Part shown: positions 16,612 through 25,179 of the stretch, one piece after another
Layout of the letters: the number at the start of each line of letters is the position of its first letter
How positions within the stretch are numbered: position 1 is the first letter of the stretch
The notes under the pieces: generated by a model
Databases searched by the model: none
What the model saw: only the letters and a program-made list of their open reading frames with translations
Told to the model about the DNA's origin: nothing
NCBI GenBank assembly: GCA_036011305.1
Contig: DASCNA010000195.1
Coordinates: forward strand, 1-52,401
DNA: 52,401 nucleotides
Source: DASCNA01 sp036011305
Lineage (GTDB): Bacteria; Verrucomicrobiota; Lentisphaeria; Victivallales; GWF2-38-69
Direction: 5' to 3'
Made by a program: the position numbers and the translations under genes

Positions 16612-17076
16612 ATGTGCAGCGAAAAAATAGAGAAAGTTACTGTAAAATGCCATTGTAAGAAAGTAGTACTTGAAATTACGGGACTCGATCCTCGGTTTAC
16701 TGCATGCCATTGCGGCACCTGTCAGTTCATACATAGCGGCCCTGGATTTGGAGCAAAATGTAATGATGTTAAAGTCCTTAACGGGAAAGAGCATATTACA
16801 AAATATCTTCCAGCATCATGGGCAGCATGGCACTTTTGCAGTGAGTGCGGCACTAGACTTCATTATAGGTTTGAAGACGGAGTATGGAAGAGCAAACAGG
16901 ATAGGTACGTTGTTTCCGTGGGATTATTGTATAAAGCCGGTGTCAATAATCTAAAAATGCTCAATGAGGTTTCTTTTGAAATGAAACCACGTTATTACTG
17001 TTTTGCAGGAAATAGAGAAAAGCTTTCGACTAGCGAAACCTATGCACTATATGCACTAGATAGTCAAAAAGCCTAA
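16612..17076 (+). CDS. Gfa/CENP-V family zinc protein (copy 2)
   Basis: A 154-residue paralogue of the preceding gene, similar along its whole length: same N-terminus (MCxEKIxxV), same CHCKKVVLxI, same LDPxFTxCHCGTCQ, same WHFCxECGxRLxY. All zinc-ligand cysteines are kept. It has a strong ribosome site (AAGGAG, 8 bases before ATG). The pair looks like a duplication or two related cassettes inserted side by side. An attC-like site with a canonical right box follows. Confidence 0.85.
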   Translation: MCSEKIEKVTVKCHCKKVVLEITGLDPRFTACHCGTCQFIHSGPGFGAKCNDVKVLNGKEHITKYLPASWAAWHFCSECGTRLHYRFEDGVWKSKQDRYVVSVGLLYKAGVNNLKMLNEVSFEMKPRYYCFAGNREKLSTSETYALYALDSQKA

Positions 17077-17152
17077 ATACTTCTTCGCCAGTTTCCGGAA
17101 ATAGTAATTAAAGATATCTATACTAGTGCATTATTGAATTTTAACGTTAAAT
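17071..17152 (+). repeat. attC-like site with canonical right box
   Basis: The right box GTTAAAT (17146-17152) follows TTTTAAC. The left box GCCTAAA (17071-17077) at the preceding stop codon is degenerate. This is the last recognisable site before a 5.2-kb block lacking clear attC. Confidence 0.5.
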
Positions 17153-17398
17153 ATAAAAGAAATATAAAGATATACAACAAAACAGTTACTTAAGTTTAGA
17201 AAAGCGTATAGGTTATTATTATTTCACTATATGTAAGACTGTAACAGATTATTTAGAATTTTATATTCTACTGACAAAACTATTTGCCACCCGCAGGGAG
17301 TCAGAGTAATTCCGGCTGATAACTGATATTTAAAAGTGTGATTTGTTACATTAACTATATAAAAACAAATTATTTTCATAAAACTTAGGTATATAACA

Positions 17399-19132
17399 AT
17401 GAAATTCAGCACAATAGATCTATGTCCGGAGCTACTAACAAGCATTAAGGAACTAGGATTTGAAACACCTACCCCCGTCCAGGAGGAAGTAATTCCTTTT
17501 CTGCTTAAAAATACAACTGACCTTGTAGCCCTGGCACAGACAGGTACAGGAAAAACAGGTGCTTATGGGATTCCGATACTCGAAAAGATAGACAGTAACA
17601 ATCCAAAAACACAAGCACTCATATTATGTCCGACACGTGAACTCTGCATGCAGATTGCACAAGATTTAAAATGTTTTTCCAATAGGATTCCTGCCATAAA
17701 AATTCTCCCTGTATATGGTGGAACCGACATTCAGACACAACTTCCGATATTAGCACACGGAGTACAAATTGTAGTAGCTACGCCGGGTCGCATGCATGAT
17801 ATACTACAACGCAGAAAAGCTAATTTCTCTGCAGTCAAACACGTGGTTCTAGACGAAGCTGATGAAATGCTTAATATGGGATTTGAAGAAGATTTAAAAG
17901 GTATTCTTTCCAATGTGCCTGCAAATGCACAAACCCTTTTATTCTCAGCTACAATGCCGCGAGAAGTTGCTCTCATAGCCAGCAACTACATGAAGACTCC
18001 TCACGAAATCACCATCGGTTCACGTAATGCTACAACCGATCTGGTACGTCATGAAGTTATGATAATACACGCAAAAGACCGCTATCAGATATTACGCCGT
18101 CTTGTCGATATCAATGTCAACATTTATGGCATCATTTTCTGTCGCACGAGAATGGAAACCCAGCTGGTCGCCGATCGTCTAAGTAATGATGGCTACACTG
18201 CCGAGGCATTGCACGGCGATATGCTTCAGGAAGAGCGCGACACGGTAATGAAAAAATTTCGGGCTCACCGGCTCCAACTGCTCATAGCCACTGATGTCGC
18301 AGCCAGAGGAATCGATGTCAACGAGATAACACATGTCATCCACTATGCAATACCTGATGATTACAATACATACGCACATCGTAGCGGCCGCACAGGCCGA
18401 GCCGGAAAAACAGGTATCTCTATTGTATTAATTCACATGCGCGAACAGTTCAAACTTGAGCGTATAGAAAAATCACTAGGGGGGAAATTTGAACAGAAAA
18501 CTCTTCCTATAGGCAGCGAGATCACACGTATACGCCTGCTAAATCTGGCGGAACGCATTCGCGACTACAAGGTCGATCAGGAACTGCTTGAAAACAATAT
18601 TGAACTTATGTGCTCTGTTCTCAATGATCTTTCAAAAAAAGAGATCATACAGCGTATTGCATTAATGGAACAGCACAAAGCGCTGCAATACTACAAAGAT
18701 ATGCCGGACCTTAGTACAGAACCGGAAAAGTCACGAACAAAATTGACTCCATCTGAGCATAAATCAGGCAAGGATGCACGTGCTGCTCACGTACCACGTA
18801 AAATGACACTCGGCATGATTGAACTCGTTATAAATATTGGAAAATTCAATGAGTTGACTCCTCTGAGATTAAAAGAATTACTTAATTCTGTACCTGGGAG
18901 GCACATTGAGCTGGGTCGCATCAACATCGTTGAAAAACAAAGCTATTTTGAGGTTCCTTATACGGAATATAATGACATAATCAATCATTTTTCAAAGAAC
19001 CCTACTTTATTCGCAGGTCGTAAACTCAATGTAGTTACAGCCGGCAATGCGAAACCATTTGCACCACCTTCACGCAACCCAAAACGCAAAGGTTTCTACG
19101 ATAAGAAAAAACGTCCGCCAAAACATAAATAA
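17399..19132 (+). CDS. deaD: DEAD-box ATP-dependent RNA helicase with DbpA-type RNA-binding domain
   Basis: A 577-residue RNA helicase. All signature motifs are present in order: Q motif (FETPTPVQEEVIPF), motif I AQTGTGKTGA, Ia PTRELCMQ, II VLDEADEML, III LFSATMP, then the RecA2 domain with ATDVAARGID and VI AHRSGRTGRAG. A C-terminal DbpA/CsdA-type RNA-binding domain (LGMIELVINIGKFNELTPLRL) and a basic tail follow. It unwinds RNA, usually in ribosome assembly or cold adaptation. Composition is richer in GC than nearby cassettes. It has no adjacent attC and may be a resident chromosomal gene or a large acquisition; the symbol is given at family level. Confidence 0.9.
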   Translation: MKFSTIDLCPELLTSIKELGFETPTPVQEEVIPFLLKNTTDLVALAQTGTGKTGAYGIPILEKIDSNNPKTQALILCPTRELCMQIAQDLKCFSNRIPAIKILPVYGGTDIQTQLPILAHGVQIVVATPGRMHDILQRRKANFSAVKHVVLDEADEMLNMGFEEDLKGILSNVPANAQTLLFSATMPREVALIASNYMKTPHEITIGSRNATTDLVRHEVMIIHAKDRYQILRRLVDINVNIYGIIFCRTRMETQLVADRLSNDGYTAEALHGDMLQEERDTVMKKFRAHRLQLLIATDVAARGIDVNEITHVIHYAIPDDYNTYAHRSGRTGRAGKTGISIVLIHMREQFKLERIEKSLGGKFEQKTLPIGSEITRIRLLNLAERIRDYKVDQELLENNIELMCSVLNDLSKKEIIQRIALMEQHKALQYYKDMPDLSTEPEKSRTKLTPSEHKSGKDARAAHVPRKMTLGMIELVINIGKFNELTPLRLKELLNSVPGRHIELGRINIVEKQSYFEVPYTEYNDIINHFSKNPTLFAGRKLNVVTAGNAKPFAPPSRNPKRKGFYDKKKRPPKHK

Positions 19133-19801
19133 ACTTATTTCGCTGATTAGTAACTACAATCTAATTCTGCACAGCGCGAAAAAGTAACTTCTTTTTAAAT
19201 AGTTTTTTCACCCCTTGGGCTAAAGGTATTGAAAAGAAAAATTAGTACTAATTTTTAAATATTCATCGGTTTTTCAAAAGTTTTTACTTGACACTTCTAC
19301 ATTTAAAAAATTCTTTTTCTAAATCAATTTCTCTGTTATTAATGTAAAATTCACTTATGGTTATAGAGCTAAGAATATTAACTATTAAGTTGCATTGATT
19401 TGTTATATTTATTCTTATTTCCCTCTTTTATCACTGCGTATATTGATACCACAAACTATATAAACAGAAGTCATGTGGCCGACTCAAAGATTGGAAAAAT
19501 ATACACAGAGGAATTGACTGCTCCCAAAATAAGATTTTATAAAAGATAATATATAAACTATTTGCTTCACCGCAAAGGATCAGAACAAAAAAAGTACAAC
19601 TCAATGTAATTAGGCACTAATTATTTTACTATTATGTCAACGTGATCGTATTATCAAAAGTATGGATATATTAATTATTGATATATTACGAAAATATAAT
19701 TCTAGTATTGCAAGTATGCCTAATTATTACTTGCACTAAGGATAAAGTGTAAGTAGATTTAGAATAAGTATATGTAACAAACAAAAACACAAGAGGGAAT
19801 C
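19133..19801. other. Intergenic region downstream of the helicase
   Basis: No gene longer than a few dozen codons is supported. It contains a possible promoter element TTGACA at 19288-19293. It also has a 34-base segment at 19555-19588 that is an imperfect direct repeat of 17277-17309 upstream of the helicase, so the helicase gene is flanked by similar sequences. Confidence 0.4.
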
Positions 19802-19912
19802 ATGGCTAAAGGAAAAGATGCTCAAAAATCCGACAAGAAAAAACCCGGAAAAACATTAAAAGAAAAGCGTAACGAAAAGAAAGAGAAAAAAGCTCAAAAA
19901 GGCAAGGCTTAA
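19802..19912 (+). CDS. Very small lysine-rich basic protein
   Basis: A 36-codon gene preceded by AGAGGGA with good spacing. Nearly half the residues are Lys or Arg, with no hydrophobic core; it begins MAKGKD and its middle reads KTLKEKRNEKKEKK. Tiny proteins of this kind, often starting MAKG and built of KKE repeats, are annotated as hypothetical in many bacteria; I cannot name a function. It is likely disordered and nucleic-acid or ribosome associated, by inference from charge. Clean start, stop and ribosome site support it as real. Confidence 0.7.
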   Translation: MAKGKDAQKSDKKKPGKTLKEKRNEKKEKKAQKGKA

Positions 19913-20367
19913 TTATTTTACAAAAAATTGAGACGGATAAAACTGTCAAACCTAATACAAAATTTCATTCTATAAATATAGCTTAACAACAACGAATACA
20001 CGCAGCGAAAAAAGCATTAGATATTAATTACAGCAGAGAAGATTGGTATCGTCTTTTGGAAGCTAGAAATGGAAACCAAGTACTTTAAAGTTATAAAGAA
20101 ATTAATATATTAAGATATCAAAAATGTTTTAAATAAAAATCATAAGTGATGACAAAAGATAAATTGCTAAATGCATTACTTGAGTATTTCCAGAAATGAT
20201 TAACTTTATAGATATAAATGAAAGAAATGTTGTCTGTGAAAACAAAACTTGGTAAATATTTAAAATGAATCTATTCTTATAAGTAATTCTATATGTAAAA
20301 TAACATTTTAAAACCAAATACAGAATATTGGGGTCCCAAAAGGTTTTTTACAGAGAGGTTTATAAAT
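19913..20367. other. Intergenic region with a coding remnant
   Basis: A frame at 20002-20088 reads ALDINYSREDWYRLLEARN and ends at TAA. It looks protein-like but has no start codon and an in-frame stop just upstream, so it is probably the 3' end of a decayed gene. The rest is AT-rich without recognisable features. Confidence 0.35.
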
Positions 20368-21513
20368 ATGACACAAGAAAGAGTCAAAAGCTTTAATAAG
20401 AATCATAATTTTAAGCATATAATTAATGTAGCCGGAACAATGACAGATTTAGGATCTTCAATAATCGTTCCTGAAGCGATGGAAGCAATGACTTCTATTG
20501 CTCCTGATTTTATCAATATGGATCAATTACATTGCGAAGCAGGAAAAATTATAGCTGAACTTTGTGGTAGTGAAGATGGCTTTGTTACTGGCTGTGCAGC
20601 TGCAGGAATTGCTATCTCAATCGCCGGTATACTTACAAAAGGAGATGCCTATCTTACGGAAGAACTGCCTAATACAGACCCCCTGCAGAGAAAAGAAGTG
20701 TTAATACAGGCAGGCCATGTAGTCAATTACGGTTCTCCTATCCTTCAACTTGTAAAGATCACTGGTGCCGTCCCCAAAGTAGTAGGAACATCAACACAAT
20801 GCCTCCCTTACTCTTTAGATGGAGCTATTACAGAAAAAAGTGCTTTAGGTTTATATGTTGTATCTCATCACACTGTTTCATATGGCCAACTATCGCTTGA
20901 GGAGTTCTCTAAAATTTGTCATAAGAAAGGCATTCCAGTAGTTGTGGATGCTGCATCAGAATATGATCTGAAAGGTTTTCTTAAAGCAGGTGCAGATCTT
21001 GTTATTTATAGTGGACATAAGTTTTTAGGAGGGCCAACATCAGGTTTTATCGCTGGATCGCACGAACTGATAAAAGCTATTAAAGTACAAAACAATGGAA
21101 TCGGACGATCTATGAAAATCGGCAAAGAAAGTATTTACGGTCTTATGATGACTCTTAAAGCATGGCAGAAAAGAGATCATAAAGCTGTTCGAAAAATTGA
21201 AGAAACCTATCTTCATTTCTGGGAAGAACAACTTAAAAATTTACCAGGAGTTAAAACCATTATATGTCCTGATCCTACTAATAATCCTCTTGACCGTTTG
21301 CAGGTTTACCTAAATCCTGATGAGTGTGGAATCAGTGTAGTTCAAATGGAAAAAAAACTTAAAGAATATGATCCTTCTATTGTTATAAGAGCTCATGAAG
21401 CAGAATTAGGGTTTTTCTTTCTTGACCCATGTAATCTTCATGACATAGATGAGGCAAAGGTCGTAATAGAAGCTATTTTAAAAAACCTTAAAAATAAATG
21501 TGTTCAAAACTAA
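20368..21513 (+). CDS. PLP-dependent SelA/DgaE-like enzyme
   Basis: A 381-residue fold-type I PLP enzyme of the selenocysteine synthase-like group, which includes D-glucosaminate-6-phosphate ammonia-lyase (DgaE). Asp194 in VVVDAASEYD should bind the pyridine nitrogen. Lys218 in LVIYSGHKFLGGPTSGFI is the Schiff-base lysine. The N-terminal GTMTDLGSSIIVPEAMEAM matches this group rather than true SelA, and no selenocysteine genes are nearby. Likely substrates are amino sugars or amino acids; the exact one is unknown. The next gene follows after only 16 bases. Confidence 0.85.
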   Translation: MTQERVKSFNKNHNFKHIINVAGTMTDLGSSIIVPEAMEAMTSIAPDFINMDQLHCEAGKIIAELCGSEDGFVTGCAAAGIAISIAGILTKGDAYLTEELPNTDPLQRKEVLIQAGHVVNYGSPILQLVKITGAVPKVVGTSTQCLPYSLDGAITEKSALGLYVVSHHTVSYGQLSLEEFSKICHKKGIPVVVDAASEYDLKGFLKAGADLVIYSGHKFLGGPTSGFIAGSHELIKAIKVQNNGIGRSMKIGKESIYGLMMTLKAWQKRDHKAVRKIEETYLHFWEEQLKNLPGVKTIICPDPTNNPLDRLQVYLNPDECGISVVQMEKKLKEYDPSIVIRAHEAELGFFFLDPCNLHDIDEAKVVIEAILKNLKNKCVQN

Positions 21514-21529
21514 TTGAATATCGTTAAAT

Positions 21530-22213
21530 ATGCGCCTTGATAAATTTATATGTAAAAGTACAGAGTTAATAAGAAATGAAGCTGTCCGAGTTATCCATGC
21601 AGGAAAAGTAGCAGTTAATGATAAAGTTATTACAAATGAAGCAACACAGGTTCATGAAAATAATACGATAACTCTTAATAAACAAAGACTGCAAGCCAGC
21701 AGCTACCGTTACATACTAATGCATAAACCATTTGGCACCGTTTGTTCAAATATCGACGAATCTTATCCATCTATATTCAATTATATAAACATTGACAAGG
21801 CATCAGAGCTACATATCGCCGGCCGTTTAGATATAGATACAACTGGATTGCTATTAATAACTGATGACGGACGGTGGTCCTTCAATATTATTCAGCCTGA
21901 CAGGGAGTGTAAAAAAGTCTACCGTGTCGGTTTACGTGATATTATTGCTGATGATACAGCTTTAAAATTTAAAAATGGAATCCAATTACAAGGTGAAAAT
22001 AAATTGACTTTACCAGCTGAATTAACTGTGATCAAACCTGAAGAGGTACTTTTAACAATAACTGAAGGTAGGCATCATCAGGTTAAGCGGATGTTTGCTG
22101 CCGTCGGGAATAAAGTAGTTTCATTACATCGTGAAAAAATTGGAAAAATATGTTTGGACATTGAAGTTGGGAAATGGCGTTATTTAACTGAAGATGAGAT
22201 AAAATCATTTTAG
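21530..22213 (+). CDS. rsuA: 16S rRNA pseudouridine synthase, RsuA family
   Basis: A 227-residue pseudouridine synthase. Residues 1-45 form an S4 RNA-binding domain (MRLDKFICKSTELIRNEAV). The catalytic motif is GRLDIDTTGLLLITDDG near residue 101, with the nucleophilic Asp in GRLDxDT. A GRHHQVKRMF motif near residue 185 is characteristic. RsuA modifies U516 in 16S rRNA; close relatives act on 23S or tRNA, so the specificity is inferred. A GTTAAAT box overlaps its start region, but there is no room for a full attC before it. Confidence 0.9.
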   Translation: MRLDKFICKSTELIRNEAVRVIHAGKVAVNDKVITNEATQVHENNTITLNKQRLQASSYRYILMHKPFGTVCSNIDESYPSIFNYINIDKASELHIAGRLDIDTTGLLLITDDGRWSFNIIQPDRECKKVYRVGLRDIIADDTALKFKNGIQLQGENKLTLPAELTVIKPEEVLLTITEGRHHQVKRMFAAVGNKVVSLHREKIGKICLDIEVGKWRYLTEDEIKSF

Positions 22214-22402
22214 GCAGTAAATACACATATAAATCACAATGCAAAAAAGAAAGTGTTCTCTTTAGTAGAAATCCAAGAAATTAACCATATGTATCAGATA
22301 GCTAAAAGAAGACTTGAAGATTATGTAAGTATAAAGCAGTTTATTTGAAATATAGTATTAAATTTAATAACCCATTGGATTTTAAAACATACCAAGCAAA
22401 AA

Positions 22403-22750
22403 ATGAATAATAATAATAAATATTTGGGACAAAAATTAAAAGTAATACTCGATAGACCAAAAGGAAGTTTGCACCCAAAATATAAATATGAATATCCCGT
22501 AAATTATGGATATATTCCAGATACTGTTTCTGGGGATGGAGAAGAATTAGATGCTTATGTTCTTGGTATAGATATTCCTCTAAAAGAATTTTATGGAAAA
22601 TGTATTGCTATTATTCATAGATTAGATGATGATGATGATAAATTAATAGTAGTTCCAGAAGATGAGATTAATATATCAGATGATTACATAAGAAGTCAGA
22701 CTAATTTCCAGGAGAAATATTTTAAATCAGAAATAATAAGAAACTTGTGA
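22403..22750 (+). CDS. Small inorganic pyrophosphatase-like protein
   Basis: A 115-residue protein resembling a shortened soluble family I pyrophosphatase. It keeps an N-terminal RPKGSLHPKYKYEYPVNYGY and the metal-binding signature GDGEELDAYVLG, which corresponds to D-x-D-P-x-D of the standard enzyme with the middle Asp changed to Glu. Standard family I enzymes are longer (about 170 residues); this compact form lacks the C-terminal part. It may hydrolyse PPi or a related phosphoanhydride, but activity is uncertain. Confidence 0.8.
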   Translation: MNNNNKYLGQKLKVILDRPKGSLHPKYKYEYPVNYGYIPDTVSGDGEELDAYVLGIDIPLKEFYGKCIAIIHRLDDDDDKLIVVPEDEINISDDYIRSQTNFQEKYFKSEIIRNL

Positions 22751-22813
22751 CCAGTAAATTCTCTTAATATTTTCTGCTCCTCTGTAAACTATAAGAGATC
22801 AAAAACATTGGAG
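22745..22813 (+). repeat. attC site, TCTTAATATTTTC subfamily, A-type core
   Basis: The right box ATTGGAG (22807-22813) is preceded by the shared ATAAGAGATCAAAAAC. The left part CTCTTAATATTTTCTG matches the sites at 5469 and 25588. The left box overlaps the stop TGA of the pyrophosphatase gene. Confidence 0.75.
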
Positions 22814-22820
22814 TTACAAT

Positions 22821-23291
22821 ATGATCATGATTAGAAAATACATGAAGAGCGATGCTAGAGCAGTAGCGGCATTGATCAGTAGAACCTACTCTCAATTCTG
22901 CAGAGTCGAAGGAACCGAATCCGCTGTTCAAGGATACATTGACTACTACAATCCTAGCGGAAAAAGCGATGATGAGCTCGATGCCCTCTTCAGCCAAACT
23001 CCTTTTCGTTTGATTGCGGTTGCCACTCAAAAAATTGTTGGAATACTTAGAGCAAAAGAAAATCGAATCACGAACCTATTTGTCGACGGAGACCACCATC
23101 GACAGGGTATTGCAAAACGTCTTGTCTGCAGATTTGAAGAAGTCTGCCAAACAGAAGGCTTCACAGAAATCGTTTTGCGCGGCAGTCTTTACGCCATACC
23201 ATTTTATGAATCGCTTGGGTACAAAAACACGACAGGCATTCAAGTTTTTCGAGGACTTAAAATTCAACCAATGAAGAAAAAGTTAAAATAA
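22821..23291 (+). CDS. GNAT N-acetyltransferase
   Basis: A 156-residue GNAT enzyme. The N-terminal MIRKYMKSDARAVAALISRTYSQF is typical of small GNATs. The acetyl-CoA motif is NLFVDGDHHRQGIAKRLVCRFE near residue 86, and motif B is SLYAIPFYESLGYKNTTGI. Codon use and composition are somewhat richer in GC than the neighbours, suggesting a separate origin. Start may be at 22821 or the second ATG at 22827. The next GNAT gene follows within 12 bases, so the two may share one cassette. Confidence 0.85.
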   Translation: MIMIRKYMKSDARAVAALISRTYSQFCRVEGTESAVQGYIDYYNPSGKSDDELDALFSQTPFRLIAVATQKIVGILRAKENRITNLFVDGDHHRQGIAKRLVCRFEEVCQTEGFTEIVLRGSLYAIPFYESLGYKNTTGIQVFRGLKIQPMKKKLK

Positions 23292-23302
23292 AATAATTGG
23301 AA

Positions 23303-23740
23303 ATGAATATACAGATAAAGATAGGGCAAACCCCAGAGTTGATTTTAGAATCGCGTAAAATAAGAAAAGAAGTTTTTTTCAAAGAGCAGAAAATTCCACT
23401 AAAACTTGACTCAGATGGTTTGGATGACAATTCATATCTTGCAGTCGCATATGCTAATAATCAGGTTGTTGGTACAGCAAGACTTGCTTTGACTGGACAT
23501 AGAAAAGCTCTGCTTGCAAGAGTTGCAGTCAAAAAAGAATTCAGAGGTTATGGCATTGCATCAAAAATGGTAAATGAATTACTTTTACAAGCTGAAAAAT
23601 TAAATATTAATACCGTTGATATTCATCCTCATGAATATTTAAAAGATTTCTACGAAAATTTTGGTTTTATATATATTGAACAATCTAAAATTGTTGGTAA
23701 TCATCAACTCATAAGAATGAAGAAAAAAATAATTAAATAA
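23303..23740 (+). CDS. GNAT N-acetyltransferase, ElaA-related
   Basis: A 145-residue GNAT starting at the ATG of MNIQIKIGQ; an upstream TTG two codons earlier is less likely. The N-terminal SRKIRKEVFFKEQKIPLKLDSDGLDDNSYL follows the ElaA/YjcF type of acyltransferase. LARVAVKKEFRGYGIASKMV carries the acetyl-CoA motif and HPHEYLKDFYENFGF is motif B. It sits only 11 bases downstream of another GNAT with no attC between, an exception to the one-gene-per-cassette pattern here. Confidence 0.85.
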   Translation: MNIQIKIGQTPELILESRKIRKEVFFKEQKIPLKLDSDGLDDNSYLAVAYANNQVVGTARLALTGHRKALLARVAVKKEFRGYGIASKMVNELLLQAEKLNINTVDIHPHEYLKDFYENFGFIYIEQSKIVGNHQLIRMKKKIIK

Positions 23741-23743
23741 TTT

Positions 23744-23817
23744 ACAAAACTAATCTGCCGAGTTGATAAAAAATCGCTTCGCTCTATTTTTATTACAACA
23801 CATGACAAGCGTTAAGC
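23744..23817 (+). repeat. attC-like site
   Basis: The right box GTTAAGC (23811-23817) fits GTTRRRY exactly. The left box ACAAAAC (23744-23750) is poor. The inner region contains ATCGCTTCGCTC and is less symmetrical than other sites. Confidence 0.5.
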
Positions 23818-23831
23818 CGAGAGAAATAATA

Positions 23832-24314
23832 ATGGATACTTCAAATATTAAAATTTATCATCTACCTAAGAAACCTGAATATATAAAAACTGTTTCAAAC
23901 TGGATATATAACGAGTTCGCTGATAAAGAAAAAATCTCTTTAGAAGAAATAACAGATAAATTATCCAATAGATTTATAGATAAGCTTCCGATTACTATTA
24001 TTGCTGTAGATAATGACAAAGGATGTATTGGAACAGTATCTTTGTTTGAGAATGACTTAAGAACCAGAAAAGATTTTACACCATGGTTAGCTTCTTTATA
24101 TGTTAAAAAAGCACACAGAAATCAATCTGTTGGCAAAATCCTTATTAATGAATTAATAAAGATTACTAAAGGCTTGGATTATACAAAAATCTTTTTAAGA
24201 ACTGAAACAGCATCTCAATATTACTTTAAAAACAATTGGGTTATGCTTGAAGATACGGTAGATGAAAATTCAAAATCAACTACAGTCTTTTATAAAGAAA
24301 TTCAAAAAACTTAA
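23832..24314 (+). CDS. GNAT N-acetyltransferase
   Basis: A 160-residue GNAT. The start is the ATG of MDTSNIKIY; a longer TTG frame runs into the attC and is rejected. The acetyl-CoA motif is LASLYVKKAHRNQSVGKILIN near residue 89, and the conserved late segment is FLRTETASQYYFKNNWVMLED. The sequence resembles GNATs that acetylate small amines, but the acceptor is unknown. The stop codon forms part of a very good attC. Confidence 0.85.
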   Translation: MDTSNIKIYHLPKKPEYIKTVSNWIYNEFADKEKISLEEITDKLSNRFIDKLPITIIAVDNDKGCIGTVSLFENDLRTRKDFTPWLASLYVKKAHRNQSVGKILINELIKITKGLDYTKIFLRTETASQYYFKNNWVMLEDTVDENSKSTTVFYKEIQKT

Positions 24315-24367
24315 CCTGATACCCCATTTAACATCACCAACGCGACAGGTGATCGTTAATGTTATAA
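24309..24367 (+). repeat. attC site
   Basis: The left box ACTTAAC (24309-24315) contains the stop codon and the right box is GTTATAA (24361-24367). The inner arms CATTTAACATCACC and GGTGATCGTTAATG pair almost fully, flanking a short GC-containing loop. This is among the best sites. Confidence 0.85.
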
Positions 24368-24387
24368 GAATTTGAAAGTAAATAAAA

Positions 24388-25077
24388 ATGAAATACAAAT
24401 GGTTATTATTTGATGCTGACGGTACATTGTTTGATTTTGAAAAAGCAGAATTATTTGCTCTAAAAAAAACATTGAAATATTTTAAAATTAATTATTCTTC
24501 AACTTTACATAAAAGATATAATAAGATTAACTATGAATTATTTTCAAGACTTGAGCAAGGATTTATCACTTCTAATGAATTGAAAACTAAAAGATTTGAG
24601 TTTCTGCTTTCCGAGTTCAATATCAACTTGGACTCAGATACTGTTTCAAAGACATATTTAAGTAATTTATCTAAAGGTTGTATGCTGATTCCTGGTGCAA
24701 TAGATACTATTCGCACATTGCATCCTGAGTTTAAAATGTTCATAGTTACAAACGGTTTTCTTGAGGTCCAAAAACCGCGATTTGAAAATTCAGGCATAAG
24801 TCAATATTTCATCGACATTCTGATATCAGATGAGATTGGTGTAGCTAAACCTGCGAAAGAATTTTTTGATGTAATTTACAGTAAAATTGGAAAACCTAAT
24901 AAAAGTGAAATTATGATTATTGGAGATAGTTTAACTTCCGATATGGCAGGAGGGATCAATTTCGGCATTGACACCTGCTGGTTTAATCCTCATCAAATGG
25001 AGAATAAAAATAACCTTAATGTATCATACGAAATCAATGAACTTCATGAATTAATAAAAATAGTAAAAAACATATAA
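24388..25077 (+). CDS. HAD-superfamily hydrolase, YjjG-like nucleotidase
   Basis: A 229-residue HAD phosphatase closest by pattern to the YjjG/noncanonical pyrimidine nucleotidase group. Motif I is LLFDADGTLFDFEKAE with Asp9 and Asp11, motif II the Thr in IVTNGF, motif III Lys in IGVAKPAKEFF, motif IV IIGDSLTSDMAGGINFGIDTCWFNP. YjjG enzymes dephosphorylate damaged or unusual pyrimidine nucleotides; the ending DTCWFNP supports the assignment. Unlike the HAD gene at 4219 its cap is longer. It is a single-gene cassette. Confidence 0.85.
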   Translation: MKYKWLLFDADGTLFDFEKAELFALKKTLKYFKINYSSTLHKRYNKINYELFSRLEQGFITSNELKTKRFEFLLSEFNINLDSDTVSKTYLSNLSKGCMLIPGAIDTIRTLHPEFKMFIVTNGFLEVQKPRFENSGISQYFIDILISDEIGVAKPAKEFFDVIYSKIGKPNKSEIMIIGDSLTSDMAGGINFGIDTCWFNPHQMENKNNLNVSYEINELHELIKIVKNI

Positions 25078-25142
25078 CGAATTATTTCACATAGTAGCTT
25101 TACGATCCGCTGTATTATAGCAAATGACCATAAATGTCGGAT
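25072..25142 (+). repeat. attC site
   Basis: The left box ATATAAC (25072-25078) contains the stop codon. The right box GTCGGAT (25136-25142) has C in place of the second T. The inner GTAGCTTTACGATCCGC lacks a clear long stem. Confidence 0.55.
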
Positions 25143-25179
25143 ATAGAATGATCAACCACTTCCCTAAACAGGAGAATCA

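Noticed and set aside
20368..21513. True selenocysteine synthase SelA
   Set aside because: The N-terminal pattern fits DgaE-like enzymes, and no SelB, SelD or tRNA-Sec genes are nearby.
21523..21529. GTTAAAT box just before rsuA as an attC right box
   Set aside because: Only ten bases separate the previous stop from the box, so no attC can fit.
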